Shown: positions 17,080 through 25,657, numbered from the stretch's first letter. The stretch: DNA of 33,112 bases from an uncultured Pseudomonadota bacterium (GCA_902826225.1 CADEED010000037.1:1-33112); one strand, 5' to 3'. Notes: generated by a model not told the origin, from the sequence alone. Numbers and translations: made by a program.

Positions 17080-18309
17080 ATGCGCCTGACCATCGTCTCG
17101 CAATGGTTCCCGCCCGAGCAGGCGCCGTTCGGTCGCATGATGCTCGAGCTCGCGGAATTCCACGTGAAGAAAGGCTGGGAGGTCACGGTGATCACCGGCT
17201 TCCCCAATCACCCGGGTGGCACGGTTTTCCCCGGCTACCGCAAGCGCTGGGTCGCCGAGGAGCGCGTGAACGGGGTGCGGGTGCTGCGCGTCTGGCTGTG
17301 GACCGGAGCGAACCGCGGCATGCTCATGCGCCTCCTGACTTTCCTGAGTTTCACGCTGACGTCGGCGTGGCGCCTGCTGCGCGACCGCCGTCCCGACGCG
17401 GTGTTCGCCGTCCTGCAACCGCTCAGCGTCGGACTGACTCTCGGCGCCGTCGCCGGCCTGCGTGGATTGCCGATCGTCTACAACATCCAGGACCTGCATC
17501 CGGACACGCAGATACGGCTCGGCATGGTGCGCAATCGCTGGCTCATCCGGCTGTTGCGCGCGATCGAACGACGCGCCTACCGGCATGGAGACGCGCTCAC
17601 GGTGATCTGCCCGCCATTCCGCGAACACGTGATCGCCAACGGCGCCGATCCGGCGAAGACGCACGTGATCGAGAACTGGATCGATACGCAACGCATCGCG
17701 CCGACGTACGACGGCGCCCCCATCCGCGCGCTGGCCGGGTTGCCGGCGCAGGCGGTCGTTGCCCTGTGGGCCGGCACACTGGGGCGCGTGTCGGGGGCCT
17801 CGATGATCGTCGACGTGGCGATACGCGTGCGCGAACTCGCGCCGGATGTCCACATCCTCGTCGTCGGCGAAGGCCCGTTGCGTGCGGATCTCGCGCAGGC
17901 GGTGGAATCGCAGGGCCTCGAACACGTGCGCCTGCTGCCGTTCCAGCCCGAGGCGTCCGTGGGCGCGGTCCAGTGCGCCGGCGACATCGCGCTCGTCACC
18001 CTCGATCCCGCCTTCGGCGATTCGTCCGTGCCCAGCAAGGTGCTGGCCTATCTATCGGCCGGGCGGCCCGTCATCGCGGCGGTGCCGGAGAACAGTCCCA
18101 CGGCCCGGATGTTGCGGGAATCGGGCGCCGCGGCGGTCGTTCCCTACGGTGATGTCGTCGCGTTCGCCGATGCCCTCGTCGCGCTCGCGCACGACGGTCC
18201 GCGGCGCGCGCAGTGGAGCGCGCGCGCGCGCGACTACGCGATGCGCACGTTCTCGCGCGAAGCCGCGTTGCCACGCTACTCCCGGGTGTTCGAAAGTGTC
18301 GCCCGCTGA
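17080..18309 (+). CDS. Glycosyltransferase family 4 protein, WbuB/WcaI-like
   Basis: 409 residues. The start MRLTIVSQWFPPEQAPFGRMM, then VTVITGFPNHPGG, IVYNIQDLHPDTQIRLGM, VIENWIDTQRIAP and SSVPSKVLAYLSAGRPVIAAV match the WbuB/WcaI group of GT4 enzymes. Members of that group often transfer L-FucNAc, L-Fuc or related sugars early in repeat-unit synthesis. This is suggestive because GDP-fucose enzymes and an amino-sugar pathway are also encoded here, but the donor is not proven. It begins 2 bases after the preceding glycosyltransferase and is overlapped at its 3' end by the acetyltransferase gene. Confidence 0.87.
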   Translation: MRLTIVSQWFPPEQAPFGRMMLELAEFHVKKGWEVTVITGFPNHPGGTVFPGYRKRWVAEERVNGVRVLRVWLWTGANRGMLMRLLTFLSFTLTSAWRLLRDRRPDAVFAVLQPLSVGLTLGAVAGLRGLPIVYNIQDLHPDTQIRLGMVRNRWLIRLLRAIERRAYRHGDALTVICPPFREHVIANGADPAKTHVIENWIDTQRIAPTYDGAPIRALAGLPAQAVVALWAGTLGRVSGASMIVDVAIRVRELAPDVHILVVGEGPLRADLAQAVESQGLEHVRLLPFQPEASVGAVQCAGDIALVTLDPAFGDSSVPSKVLAYLSAGRPVIAAVPENSPTARMLRESGAAAVVPYGDVVAFADALVALAHDGPRRAQWSARARDYAMRTFSREAALPRYSRVFESVAR

Positions 18310-18919
18310 GCCCGTGGTGCGCGCCGCGACCGCCGGCGACGTCGAGGCGCTCGTCGCCATCCACGAACGCGCCTTCGCGGGGTATTTCCTGACGCTGCTC
18401 GGCGCGCGTTTCCTCAGGCCGTTCTACCACGAGTTCATCGCGCGCCCGGACGGCGAACTGCTGTTGTGCGCCGATGCCGCCGGCGTGCCGTTGGGGTTCG
18501 TCGCAGGGACGGCCAGGCCCGAGCAGTTCTTCGCGGACGTGCGCCGGGCACGCGGTTTCGAACTCGGTCTCGCGATGTTGCCGGCCCTCATCCGGCACCC
18601 GTTGCGAGTGGCGGAGCGCGTGATCGCCGCCGTACGCTACCGTGGCGACCGGCCGCGCCAGCTCACCGGCCACTGGCTGCTGTCGAGCCTCGCCGTCGAT
18701 CCCGCGGCGGGCGGGCGCGGCGCGGGCAGCGCGCTGGTGCGTGAATTCTGTGAACGCGCGCGCGCCGCCGGTGCCGCCGGGGTCTATCTATTGACCGACG
18801 GTGTCGACAACGCGGCCGCGCTGCGGTTCTATTCGCGCCTCGGTTTCGACGAGCGCGAGTCGCTCACACGGCCCGACGGGCGTGTCCTACTGATTCTGGC
18901 GAGGAGTTGTTCGACTTGA
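18296..18919 (+). CDS. GNAT-family N-acetyltransferase
   Basis: 207 residues. The acetyl-CoA-binding core is [23 protein letters not shown] (R/Q-x-x-G-x-G/A type loop) followed by [22 protein letters not shown], the standard GNAT C-terminus. The N-terminus ([21 protein letters not shown]) is also typical. The start is uncertain: GTG at 18296 overlaps the glycosyltransferase by 14 bases, and GTGs at 18314 and 18317 are alternatives. It lies immediately upstream of the sugar aminotransferase and overlaps it by 4 bases. Acetylation of the newly installed sugar amine is therefore the obvious hypothesis, although PglD-type enzymes for that step are usually hexapeptide proteins. Confidence 0.8.
   Translation: MSPAEPVVRAATAGDVEALVAIHERAFAGYFLTLLGARFLRPFYHEFIARPDGELLLCADAAGVPLGFVAGTARPEQFFADVRRARGFELGLAMLPALIRHPLRVAERVIAAVRYRGDRPRQLTGHWLLSSLAVDPAAGGRGAGSALVREFCERARAAGAAGVYLLTDGVDNAAALRFYSRLGFDERESLTRPDGRVLLILARSCST
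18901..18906 (+). promoter_or_regulatory. Ribosome-binding site selecting the TTG start of the aminotransferase
   Basis: GAGGAG is followed after 9 bases by TTG at 18916, which also overlaps the acetyltransferase stop (TTGA). An in-frame TTG at 18907 touches the GAGGAG directly and is a poorer candidate. Confidence 0.6.
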
Positions 18920-20106
18920 AAACCGAATCCGGACGAGAGTTCCTGCCGTTCGCGCTGCCCGACATCGGCGAGGAGGAGATCGCCGAGGTCGTCGATTGCC
19001 TGCGATCTGGCTGGATCACCACGGGCCCCAAGGTGCGCCGCTTCGAGCAGGATTTCGAGGCATTCCTGGGCGCCGGTTCGGGCTTCGGCGCCGTGACCTG
19101 CAATTCGGCGACCGCCGGCCTGCACCTCGCGCTCGAGGCGATCGGTGTCGGACCCGGCGACCAGGTGCTCACGACGCCCTATACGTTCACCGCCACGGCG
19201 GAAGTCGTGCGCTATCTCGGCGCGGAACCCGTCTTCGCCGACATCGAGCCCGACACACTGAATCTCGACCCGGCGGCGGCGCGCGCCGTGGCGGGTCGTT
19301 GCCCGAAACTCAAGGCGATCATCCCGGTGCATTTCGCGGGGCAGAGCTGCGACATGAATGCGATCGCCGCGCTCGCGGCCGATCTCGGTGTCACGGTGGT
19401 GGACGACGCGGCGCATTCGCTCCCGACGACGTTCGACGGCCGTCTCATCGGCACCCTGTCCCCGATCACCGTGTTCAGCTTCTACGCGACGAAGACCATC
19501 GCGACGGGCGAGGGCGGCATGCTCGTCGCGCGCGACCCGGCGATCCTGCAGCGCGTGCGCACCATGCGCCTGCACGGAATCAATCGTGACGTCTTCGACC
19601 GCTACACGTCGACGGCGCCCAAGTGGTACTACGAAGTCGTCGCGCCCGGCTACAAGTACAACATGCCGGACCCGGCAGCCGCGCTGGGCATTCACCAGCT
19701 GCGCAAAGCGCAGCGATTCCAGGCTCGGCGGCAGGCGATCGCCGACCGCTATACCCGCGAATTCGCCGGCTTGCCGCTGAGCGTGCCCACCGTGCGCCGG
19801 CCCGCCGACATGCACGCCTGGCACCTCTACGTCATCCAGCTCGAGCTCCAGTCCCTCGACATCGACCGCGACCGCTTCATCGAGCTCATGGCGCAGGAAG
19901 GCATCGGCTGCAGCGTCCACTTCATCCCGCTGCACCTGCAGCCGTACTGGCGCGACCGCTACGGCTTCACGCCCGACAGCTTCCCGCGCGCCAACGGCGC
20001 GTTCCGCCGCGTCGTGAGCCTGCCTATCTACACGAAGATGTCGGACGCCGACGTGGAACGCGTGATCGACGCGGTTAAGCGCATCCTGGAGCGGCACGCG
20101 CGGTGA
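18916..20106 (+). CDS. DegT/DnrJ/EryC1 (ArnB/PglE-like) PLP-dependent sugar aminotransferase
   Basis: 396 residues. Diagnostic blocks include [46 protein letters not shown] and [13 protein letters not shown]. The aspartate region is [13 protein letters not shown] and the PLP lysine is K193 in [34 protein letters not shown] and MHAWHLYVI complete the match to ArnB and related enzymes, which aminate C4 of UDP-4-keto sugars. The WbpM-like 4,6-dehydratase in the same window would supply a suitable 4-keto-6-deoxy sugar, giving a 4-amino-4,6-dideoxy-HexNAc. It looks less like WbpE, the 3-aminotransferase that would pair with WlbA. The TTG start rests on the GAGGAG site and the TTGA overlap. The stop overlaps the next start (GTGA). 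Confidence 0.88.
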   Translation: MKTESGREFLPFALPDIGEEEIAEVVDCLRSGWITTGPKVRRFEQDFEAFLGAGSGFGAVTCNSATAGLHLALEAIGVGPGDQVLTTPYTFTATAEVVRYLGAEPVFADIEPDTLNLDPAAARAVAGRCPKLKAIIPVHFAGQSCDMNAIAALAADLGVTVVDDAAHSLPTTFDGRLIGTLSPITVFSFYATKTIATGEGGMLVARDPAILQRVRTMRLHGINRDVFDRYTSTAPKWYYEVVAPGYKYNMPDPAAALGIHQLRKAQRFQARRQAIADRYTREFAGLPLSVPTVRRPADMHAWHLYVIQLELQSLDIDRDRFIELMAQEGIGCSVHFIPLHLQPYWRDRYGFTPDSFPRANGAFRRVVSLPIYTKMSDADVERVIDAVKRILERHAR

Positions 20107-20690
20107 TCGCGAAGCGGCTCTTCGACCTGCTCGCGGCCGCCGCCGGCCTGGTCGCGGCGTCGCCGCTGCTGCTTGCGATCGCCGTCGCCATCGCACTCGG
20201 CGACGGATCCCCCGTCCTCTTCCGCCAGCGCCGCGTGGGCCGGCACGGACGGGTTTTCGAGATCCTGAAGTTCCGCACGATGCGCGGCGCGGCAGGCCCG
20301 CAGGTGTCGGCCAACAATGATCCGCGCATCACGCGCATCGGGGCGTGGCTGCGCAAGACCAAGCTCGACGAGCTGCCGCAGCTGCTCAACGTGCTGGCGG
20401 GCGACATGAGCCTCGTCGGGCCGCGGCCCGAGGTGGAAAAGTACGTTGCGATGTACCCCGAAGATGCGCGACGGGAGGTGTTGTCGGTGCGTCCGGGCAT
20501 CACCGACCAGACGGCCATCGACTACATCGACGAGGGCTCGTTGCTGGCCTCCGCCGCCGATCCGGAAGCGATGTACGTCAACGAACTGATGCCGCTCAAG
20601 ATCGCGAGCTACCGTCGCTACGTCCGCGAACGAACTTTCGCGGGCGACCTGCGCATTCTCTTCCGGACGCTGGGGCGGATCTTCCGCTAG
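20103..20690 (+). CDS. Short phosphoglycosyl transferase (bacterial sugar transferase, PglC superfamily)
   Basis: 195 residues, the minimal catalytic form of the polyprenyl-phosphate phosphoglycosyl transferases. A re-entrant hydrophobic helix spans about 8-33, then [21 protein letters not shown]. The catalytic Asp-Glu pair is D89-E90 in [15 protein letters not shown], followed by [11 protein letters not shown] and [13 protein letters not shown]. It starts repeat-unit synthesis by moving sugar-1-phosphate onto undecaprenyl phosphate. The GITD variant of the last motif, rather than GITGWAQV, occurs in short PGTs that use amino sugars. Next to the aminotransferase, a diamino-sugar substrate is plausible. 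The GTG start overlaps the aminotransferase stop. Its TAG stop overlaps the stop of the convergent minus-strand gene within a CTAG. Confidence 0.9.
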   Translation: MIAKRLFDLLAAAAGLVAASPLLLAIAVAIALGDGSPVLFRQRRVGRHGRVFEILKFRTMRGAAGPQVSANNDPRITRIGAWLRKTKLDELPQLLNVLAGDMSLVGPRPEVEKYVAMYPEDARREVLSVRPGITDQTAIDYIDEGSLLASAADPEAMYVNELMPLKIASYRRYVRERTFAGDLRILFRTLGRIFR

Positions 20691-21274
20691 CCCGCGACGA
20701 GCGTATCGCCCTCGCGCCGCCACGAACGCGAGCAGCGCGCGCAGTCGAGTGACGCCGGGGCGGGAGTTTCCTCGAGCAACGTGCCGCACCAGCAGACATA
20801 GCCGTGTACGCGCGCGGGATTGCCGTAAGCCACGCGATACGCGGGAATGTCGCGCGTCACCATGGCGCCCGCACCGACCAGGCAGTACTCGCCCAGGGTC
20901 ACGCCGCACAGGATCGTGGCGTTCGCGCCGATGCTGGCGCCGCGGCGCACGCGCGTTTCACGGTACTCGTCCTTGCGTTCGATGAAGGCGCGCGGGTTGA
21001 AGACGTTGGTGAACACCATCGAGGGACCCAGGAACACTTCGTCCTCGAGAATCACGCCCGTGTAGACAGAGACGTTGTTCTGGATCTTGGAGCCGTTGCC
21101 CACCCGGCAATTGGGCGAGATGACGACGTTTTGACCGAGGTTGCAGCGCTCGCCGACCCAGGCATCGCGCATGACGTGGGAGAAGTGCCAGATCTTCGTG
21201 CCGTCGCCGATGTGCGCGGCTTTGTCGACGATCGCCGTGGGATGCGCGAAGTACCGCGCGTCGTTCGCTTCCAT
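20687..21274 (-). CDS. wbpD: WbpD/WlbB-type UDP-amino-uronate N-acetyltransferase
   Basis: 195 residues of left-handed beta-helix. Blocks such as [79 protein letters not shown] and [20 protein letters not shown] match WbpD/WlbB, which acetylates the 3-amine of UDP-2-acetamido-3-amino-2,3-dideoxyglucuronate. The C-terminus carries CWCG followed later by CARC, a possible zinc ribbon. The ATG at 21274 gives the usual family length; upstream in-frame starts extend into unrelated sequence, and no strong ribosome-binding site is visible for any of them. It is the only minus-strand gene in the window. It converges on the PGT gene with overlapping stops and diverges from gmd. Its pathway partner wlbA is about 17 kb upstream on the other strand. 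Confidence 0.86.
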   Translation of the reverse strand: MEANDARYFAHPTAIVDKAAHIGDGTKIWHFSHVMRDAWVGERCNLGQNVVISPNCRVGNGSKIQNNVSVYTGVILEDEVFLGPSMVFTNVFNPRAFIERKDEYRETRVRRGASIGANATILCGVTLGEYCLVGAGAMVTRDIPAYRVAYGNPARVHGYVCWCGTLLEETPAPASLDCARCSRSWRREGDTLVAG

Positions 21275-21362
21275 GGATGGTTTGAGGTGGTGTGCCGGGG
21301 TTCCGGCCAATAGAATACGCGCCGCGGTGCCGGGTCGTGGCGCCATTTTCAGGAGTTCGATC
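21275..21362. promoter_or_regulatory. Divergent intergenic region with a possible two-way promoter
   Basis: This 88-base gap separates the minus-strand wbpD from gmd. TAGAAT at 21311-21316 is five of six to the sigma-70 -10 consensus on the plus strand. The overlapping minus-strand reading TATTCT is four of six. No convincing -35 box is found at 16-18 bases from either. The gmd ribosome-binding site AGGAG is at 21351-21355, 7 bases before GTG. Confidence 0.45.
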
Positions 21363-22451
21363 GTGGCGCGAACAGCGCTCATTACTGGAATCACCGGGCA
21401 GGACGGCGCGTATCTCGCCGAGCTCCTGCTGTCGAAAGGCTATGCCGTCCACGGCATCAAGCGTCGTGCGTCGTCGTTCAACACGGACCGCATCGATCAT
21501 CTCTACCAGGACCCCCACGAATCCGGCCGGCGCCTGTTCCTGCATTACGGAGACATGACGGATTCGACGAACCTGATCCGCATCATCCAGTCCGTGCGCC
21601 CCGACGAGATCTACAACCTTGCGGCGCAGAGTCACGTCGCGGTGTCGTTCGAGACGCCCGAGTACACGGCCAACGCGGATGCGATCGGCCCGCTGCGCAT
21701 CCTCGAGGCCATCCGCATCCTCGGCATGGAGAAGACCGCGCGCTTCTATCAGGCCTCGACCTCGGAGATGTTCGGCAAGGTACAGGAGGTCCCGCAGCGC
21801 GAGTCCACGCCCTTCTACCCGCGCTCGCCCTACGGCGTCGCCAAGGTGTACGCGTACTGGATCGCGGTGAATTACCGCGAGGCCTACGGCATCCACGCGT
21901 CGAACGGCATCCTGTTCAACCACGAGTCGCCGATCCGCGGCGAAACTTTCGTGACGCGCAAGATCACGCGCGCGCTCGCGCGCATCTCGCTCGGCCAGCA
22001 GCCGTGCCTGCACCTCGGCAACATCGACGCGCTGCGCGACTGGGGTCACGCCCGCGACTACGCCGAGGCGCAGTGGCTCATGCTGCAGCAGGCGGAACCG
22101 GACGACTACGTCGTGGCGACGGGCGAGCAGCACTCGGTGCGCGAGTTCGTGGTCGCGGCTGCCGCCGAACTCGGCATGCGGGTCGCCTGGCGCGGCGCCG
22201 GTGTGGACGAGCAGGGCATCGACGAGAAGACGGGCGCCACGATCGTGCGCGTCGATCCACGCTACTTTCGCCCCACCGAAGTCGAAACCCTGTTAGGCGA
22301 TTCCACCAAGGCGCGCACGCGTCTCGGCTGGAAGCCGCGCTGCACCTTCGCGCAACTCGTCAAGGAGATGGTCGCGGCCGATCTCGAATCCGCGAAGCGC
22401 GATTCGGTGGTCGCCGGCGCGGGTTACCGCGTCGCCACGCGCCATGAGTGA
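21363..22451 (+). CDS. gmd: GDP-mannose 4,6-dehydratase
   Basis: 362 residues, the family's usual length. The Rossmann motif is [19 protein letters not shown] at the N-terminus, followed by [14 protein letters not shown] and [31 protein letters not shown] and the catalytic STSEMFG and [10 protein letters not shown] (Y-x3-K) are all intact, as are [18 protein letters not shown] and [16 protein letters not shown]. It converts GDP-D-mannose to GDP-4-keto-6-deoxy-mannose, the branch point for L-fucose, D-rhamnose and perosamine. The GTG start has AGGAG at 7 bases' spacing; no upstream start is as well supported. The last 8 bases overlap the fcl start. GDP-mannose would be supplied by the manC and phosphomannomutase genes downstream. 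Confidence 0.96.
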   Translation: MARTALITGITGQDGAYLAELLLSKGYAVHGIKRRASSFNTDRIDHLYQDPHESGRRLFLHYGDMTDSTNLIRIIQSVRPDEIYNLAAQSHVAVSFETPEYTANADAIGPLRILEAIRILGMEKTARFYQASTSEMFGKVQEVPQRESTPFYPRSPYGVAKVYAYWIAVNYREAYGIHASNGILFNHESPIRGETFVTRKITRALARISLGQQPCLHLGNIDALRDWGHARDYAEAQWLMLQQAEPDDYVVATGEQHSVREFVVAAAAELGMRVAWRGAGVDEQGIDEKTGATIVRVDPRYFRPTEVETLLGDSTKARTRLGWKPRCTFAQLVKEMVAADLESAKRDSVVAGAGYRVATRHE

Positions 22452-23387
22452 TTCCAGCCGGATCTTCGTCGCCGGCCACCGCGGGCTGGTCGGTTCCGCC
22501 ATCGTGCGCGCGCTGGAACGGCGTGGCGGCGGCGGCGAACTGGTGCTGCGCGATTCGAAGGCGCTCGATCTCCGGGACCAGGCCGACGTCGAGCGGTTCT
22601 TCGCAACCGAGCGCATCGACATCGTGCATCTCGCCGCGGCGCGCGTCGGCGGTATCTGGGCAACAGCAACTACCCGGCGGACTTCATCCGCGACAACCTG
22701 CAGATCCAGACGAACGTCATCGATTCCGCCTGGCGGCACCGCGTGCGCAAGCTGTGTTTCCTGGGTTCGAGCTGCATCTACCCCGGGCGGGCTGCGCAGC
22801 CCATGCGCGAGGACGCGCTGCTCACCGGTCCGCTGGAGGAAACCAACCAGTGGTATGCGATCGCGAAGATCGCCGGCGTGAAGATGTACCAGGCCTACCG
22901 GCGCCAGCACGGCTTCGACGCCATCGGTCTCATGCCCACCAACCTGTACGGGCCGGGTGACAACTTCAGCGCTCAGGGTTCCCACGTGTTGCCGGCGCTC
23001 ATCCGGCGGTTTCACGAGGCCCGGCTCGCCGGGTCACCGGAAGTGGTGGTTTGGGGCACGGGGACGCCGCGACGGGAATTCCTGCACGTGGACGATCTCG
23101 CCGAGGCGGCGCTGGCGTTCATGGAGCGATACGACGGCGAGGAATTGGTCAACGTGGGGACAGGCACGGACGTATCGATCCGGGAGCTGGCGGAACTGGT
23201 CCGCTCCGTGACGGGCTATCAAGGCGCCATCCGTTTCGACACCTCCAAGCCCGACGGCGCTCCGCGCAAACTACTCGACGTCGGCAAGGCGCGAGCGCTC
23301 GGCTGGGAAGCACGGATCGGGCTCGAGGAGGGCGTGGCTTCCACCTACCGCTGGTTCGTGGAAAATCACGCCACGCTCCGGTTGTAA
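22444..23387 (+). pseudogene. fcl: GDP-L-fucose synthase, interrupted by a single-base frameshift
   Basis: The first part (SRIFVAGHRGLVGSAIVRAL, DLRDQADVERFF, IDIVHLAAARVGGI) is fcl/wcaG in one frame up to about 22656. From 22659 homology continues in another frame as GNSNYPADFIRDNLQIQTNV, then FLGSSCIYP, the catalytic YAIAKIAG, LMPTNLYGPGDNF and RREFLHVDDLAEAAL, to the stop at 23385-23387. One base is missing at the GGG run 22658-22660. With an extra G the codons would read Trp-Gly-Asn-Ser-Asn and the protein would be 314 residues, normal for the family. The enzyme epimerises and reduces the Gmd product to GDP-L-fucose. As written no full-length protein is made: the first frame runs out of frame to 22881, and the second part would need a start such as GTG near 22743. 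It is either a homopolymer sequencing error or a real inactivation. Confidence 0.9.
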
Positions 23388-23566
23388 CCGGAATTGTCGC
23401 TAAAACCCGGCAGTTTTCACCCGCCAATCCCGCTTGGCACAATTTATCCGCAGTTTGATGAGAGAAAACGACACTTCGTGACAGTATGCGAATGGGGCTC
23501 GTGGAAACTTCGAATTATTAGGGGCAAGGGGCCTGCCCACGGATAACCAGGACGATGAGTCAGTAA
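23388..23566 (+). promoter_or_regulatory. AT-richer intergenic region with candidate promoter and mini-ORF before the dehydratase
   Basis: At 179 bases this is the widest gap in the window and visibly richer in A and T. It holds a 5-bp stem (CCGGT, loop TGTA, ACCGG, 23378-23391) across the fcl stop and a second small stem AAAAC/GTTTT (about 23402-23416). Neither is followed by a T run, so no terminator is claimed. A TTGGCA (23434-23439) could be a -35 box but lacks a good -10 partner. ATG AGT CAG TAA (23555-23566) abuts the dehydratase start. Confidence 0.4.
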
Positions 23567-25588
23567 ATGCAGTCAAGGAATCACGGAAGCCGGTCGCGCA
23601 ACAAAACGCTCCGAAAGAAAGCCGTCCAGGCCGCCCGCGCTGCAACCCAGCTCGGCCGTCAGACCAAACAGCTTTTGATGCTTGCCGCCGACGCCGTGGC
23701 GCTGCCCGTCGCGCTCTGGACGTCCCTGGCGCTCAAGTTCGGCACCCTGGAGGTCTTCGGCCAGTCCGGCATCAACTGGCTGCTGCTGGCCACCGTGCTG
23801 TCGACGATCCCGGTCTTCATCCACATCGGCCTCTACCGGTCGGTGGTCCGCTTCCTGGGGATCCGGGCCGCGTCCACCATCGTCGCGGGAGTCGCCTTCT
23901 CGACCGCCGTCCTTGCGCTGCTCAACAGCTTCGTGATCGAGCGGCCGATGCCGCTCGAAGTGCTGGTCAACTACTTCATCGTCGCCACGCTGTACGTCGG
24001 CATCACCCGTTTCGGTGCGCGCGAATTCCTGCGCATCCGCATGTCGCGCGGGGATCGCGTGCTCATCTTCGGTGCGGGCGCGGCGGGAGCGCAGTTGTGT
24101 TCCACCTTGCTGGCGCGCGGCAGCTACCAGCCGGTCGCCTTCATCGACGACAGCTCGGCCATGTGGGGCACGAGCGTGTTCGGCCTCCCGGTCCATTCGC
24201 CGGATTCTCTGCTGGACCTGCGCCGCCGCCTGGGCGCGAGCATCGTCCTCCTCGCGCTGCCGAGCGCATCGCGCCGCCGGCGCCGCGAGATCATCGAGCG
24301 CATCACCGGCATGGGCTTCAAGGTGCAGACCGTGCCGGAGATCACGGAGATCGTGTCGGGCAATGCCCGCCTCGAGGAGATCCGCGACATAGACGTGCAC
24401 GACTTGTTAGGTCGCGACCCGGTGCCGCCGAATGCGGCGCTGCTCGGCGCCTGCGTGCGCGGCAAGTCAATCCTCGTCACGGGCGCGGGCGGCTCAATCG
24501 GTTCCGAGCTGTGCCGTCAGATCATCGAGCTCTCGCCGCGGCGCCTGGTGCTGCTCGAGGTCTCGGAGCTCGCGTTGTACGAGATCGAGCGCGAGCTGCG
24601 TTCGCTCAACGGGCGGCTCGGCAATCGCATCGAAGTCGTGGCGCTGCTCGGCAACGCGCACCACAAGCATCGCGTGCGCGAGATCATGACCACCTTCAGC
24701 GTGCAGACGGTGTATCACGCGGCCGCGTACAAGCACGTCCCGATCGTCGAGCACAACATGATCGAGGGCATCCACAACAACATCTTCGCCACGTACAACA
24801 CCGCCGAGGCGGCGCTCGAGTGCCGAGTCGAGACGTTCGTGCTGGTCTCGACGGACAAGGCGGTCAATCCGACGAACGTCATGGGCTGCACGAAGCGGGT
24901 GGCGGAAATGGTCCTGCAGGGTCTGCACCAGCGGGCGGCCGGCAACACGCGCTTCTGCATGGTGCGCTTCGGCAATGTGCTCGAATCGTCGGGCTCCGTC
25001 GTGCCGCTGTTCCGCGAGCAGATCCACGAGGGCGGTCCGGTGACGGTGACGCACCCGGACGTGATCCGTTACTTCATGACGATCCCGGAAGCGGCCCAGC
25101 TCGTGATCCAGGCGGGATCGATGGGCCTGGGCGGCGACGTCTTCGTGCTCGACATGGGCAGCACCGTGCGCATCGCGGATCTCGCGAAGCGGATGATCCA
25201 GCTCGCGGGCTACACGGTGCGCGACGACAAGAACCCGGATGGCGACATCGAAATCCGCTTCACCGGCCTGCGGCCGGCCGAGAAGCTGTTCGAGGAATTG
25301 CTCATCGGCAAGAACGTCACCGGGACGGAGCATCCCCGCATCCTCCGGGCCATGGAGCACAGCCTCCCCTGGGAGCAGATGCGCCACGTCCTCGACGAGC
25401 TCGCCCAGTGCTCGGTCCGGTTCGACTGCGATCGCGCCCGCGACGTCCTGCTGCGGGCGGTACCCGAATACCGGCCGGCGGACAAGGTTCAGGACCATGT
25501 CTGGCTCAACAATGGGGCGAGGGTCAGCGGCGCCGTGCTGGGCGACGACGAGAAGGTGCGGGAGCTTCGCCCCCGGCCGCTGGCCTGA
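23567..25588 (+). CDS. Membrane-bound UDP-GlcNAc 4,6-dehydratase, WbpM/PglF/CapD type
   Basis: 673 residues. A basic cytoplasmic N-terminus precedes four membrane helices (about 36-56, 68-89, 95-115, 122-140). A first Rossmann-like CoA-binding-type domain follows (VLIFGAGAAGAQL, about 165). The C-terminal catalytic SDR domain starts ILVTGAGGSIGSELCRQI (about 303) and has YHAAAYKHVPIVE. The catalytic segment is STDKAVNPTNVMGCTKR, with S428, M439 and K443; Met in place of the SDR Tyr is characteristic of the long WbpM-like forms. It removes water from UDP-GlcNAc to give UDP-2-acetamido-2,6-dideoxy-4-hexulose, the entry to QuiNAc, FucNAc or bacillosamine. The ArnB-like aminotransferase is its likely successor. 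The ATG at 23567 gives the expected basic N-terminus but has only a distant AGGA. Confidence 0.93.
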   Translation: MQSRNHGSRSRNKTLRKKAVQAARAATQLGRQTKQLLMLAADAVALPVALWTSLALKFGTLEVFGQSGINWLLLATVLSTIPVFIHIGLYRSVVRFLGIRAASTIVAGVAFSTAVLALLNSFVIERPMPLEVLVNYFIVATLYVGITRFGAREFLRIRMSRGDRVLIFGAGAAGAQLCSTLLARGSYQPVAFIDDSSAMWGTSVFGLPVHSPDSLLDLRRRLGASIVLLALPSASRRRRREIIERITGMGFKVQTVPEITEIVSGNARLEEIRDIDVHDLLGRDPVPPNAALLGACVRGKSILVTGAGGSIGSELCRQIIELSPRRLVLLEVSELALYEIERELRSLNGRLGNRIEVVALLGNAHHKHRVREIMTTFSVQTVYHAAAYKHVPIVEHNMIEGIHNNIFATYNTAEAALECRVETFVLVSTDKAVNPTNVMGCTKRVAEMVLQGLHQRAAGNTRFCMVRFGNVLESSGSVVPLFREQIHEGGPVTVTHPDVIRYFMTIPEAAQLVIQAGSMGLGGDVFVLDMGSTVRIADLAKRMIQLAGYTVRDDKNPDGDIEIRFTGLRPAEKLFEELLIGKNVTGTEHPRILRAMEHSLPWEQMRHVLDELAQCSVRFDCDRARDVLLRAVPEYRPADKVQDHVWLNNGARVSGAVLGDDEKVRELRPRPLA

Positions 25589-25621
25589 CGCGCTCCACGC
25601 TTCTTTCCGTCCTACCGCAGG

Positions 25622-25657
25622 TTGCGACTTGCGCGTAGGAGCAATTCGTTAGAATTC
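25622..25657 (+). promoter_or_regulatory. Candidate sigma-70 promoter upstream of ugd
   Basis: TAGAAT (25650-25655) is a five-of-six -10 box. TTGCGC (25629-25634) 15 bases upstream, or TTGCGA (25622-25627) at 22, could be a weak -35. AATTC-GTTA-GAATT (25643-25656) is a perfect 5-bp inverted repeat over the -10 box and might be an operator. Position 42 bases before the ugd ATG fits a promoter. Confidence 0.4.

Noticed and set aside
23378..23416. Two small hairpins after fcl as a Rho-independent terminator
   Set aside because: Stems are only about 5 bp and no T run follows either of them.
23435..23450. TGGCAC as the -24 element of a sigma-54 promoter
   Set aside because: The -12 element (TTGC) is absent at the required spacing; the sequence there reads AATTTATCC.
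23388..23566. RfaH ops/JUMPstart element upstream of the dehydratase
   Set aside because: No GGTAGC-type ops core was found in this gap or in the other intergenic gaps.
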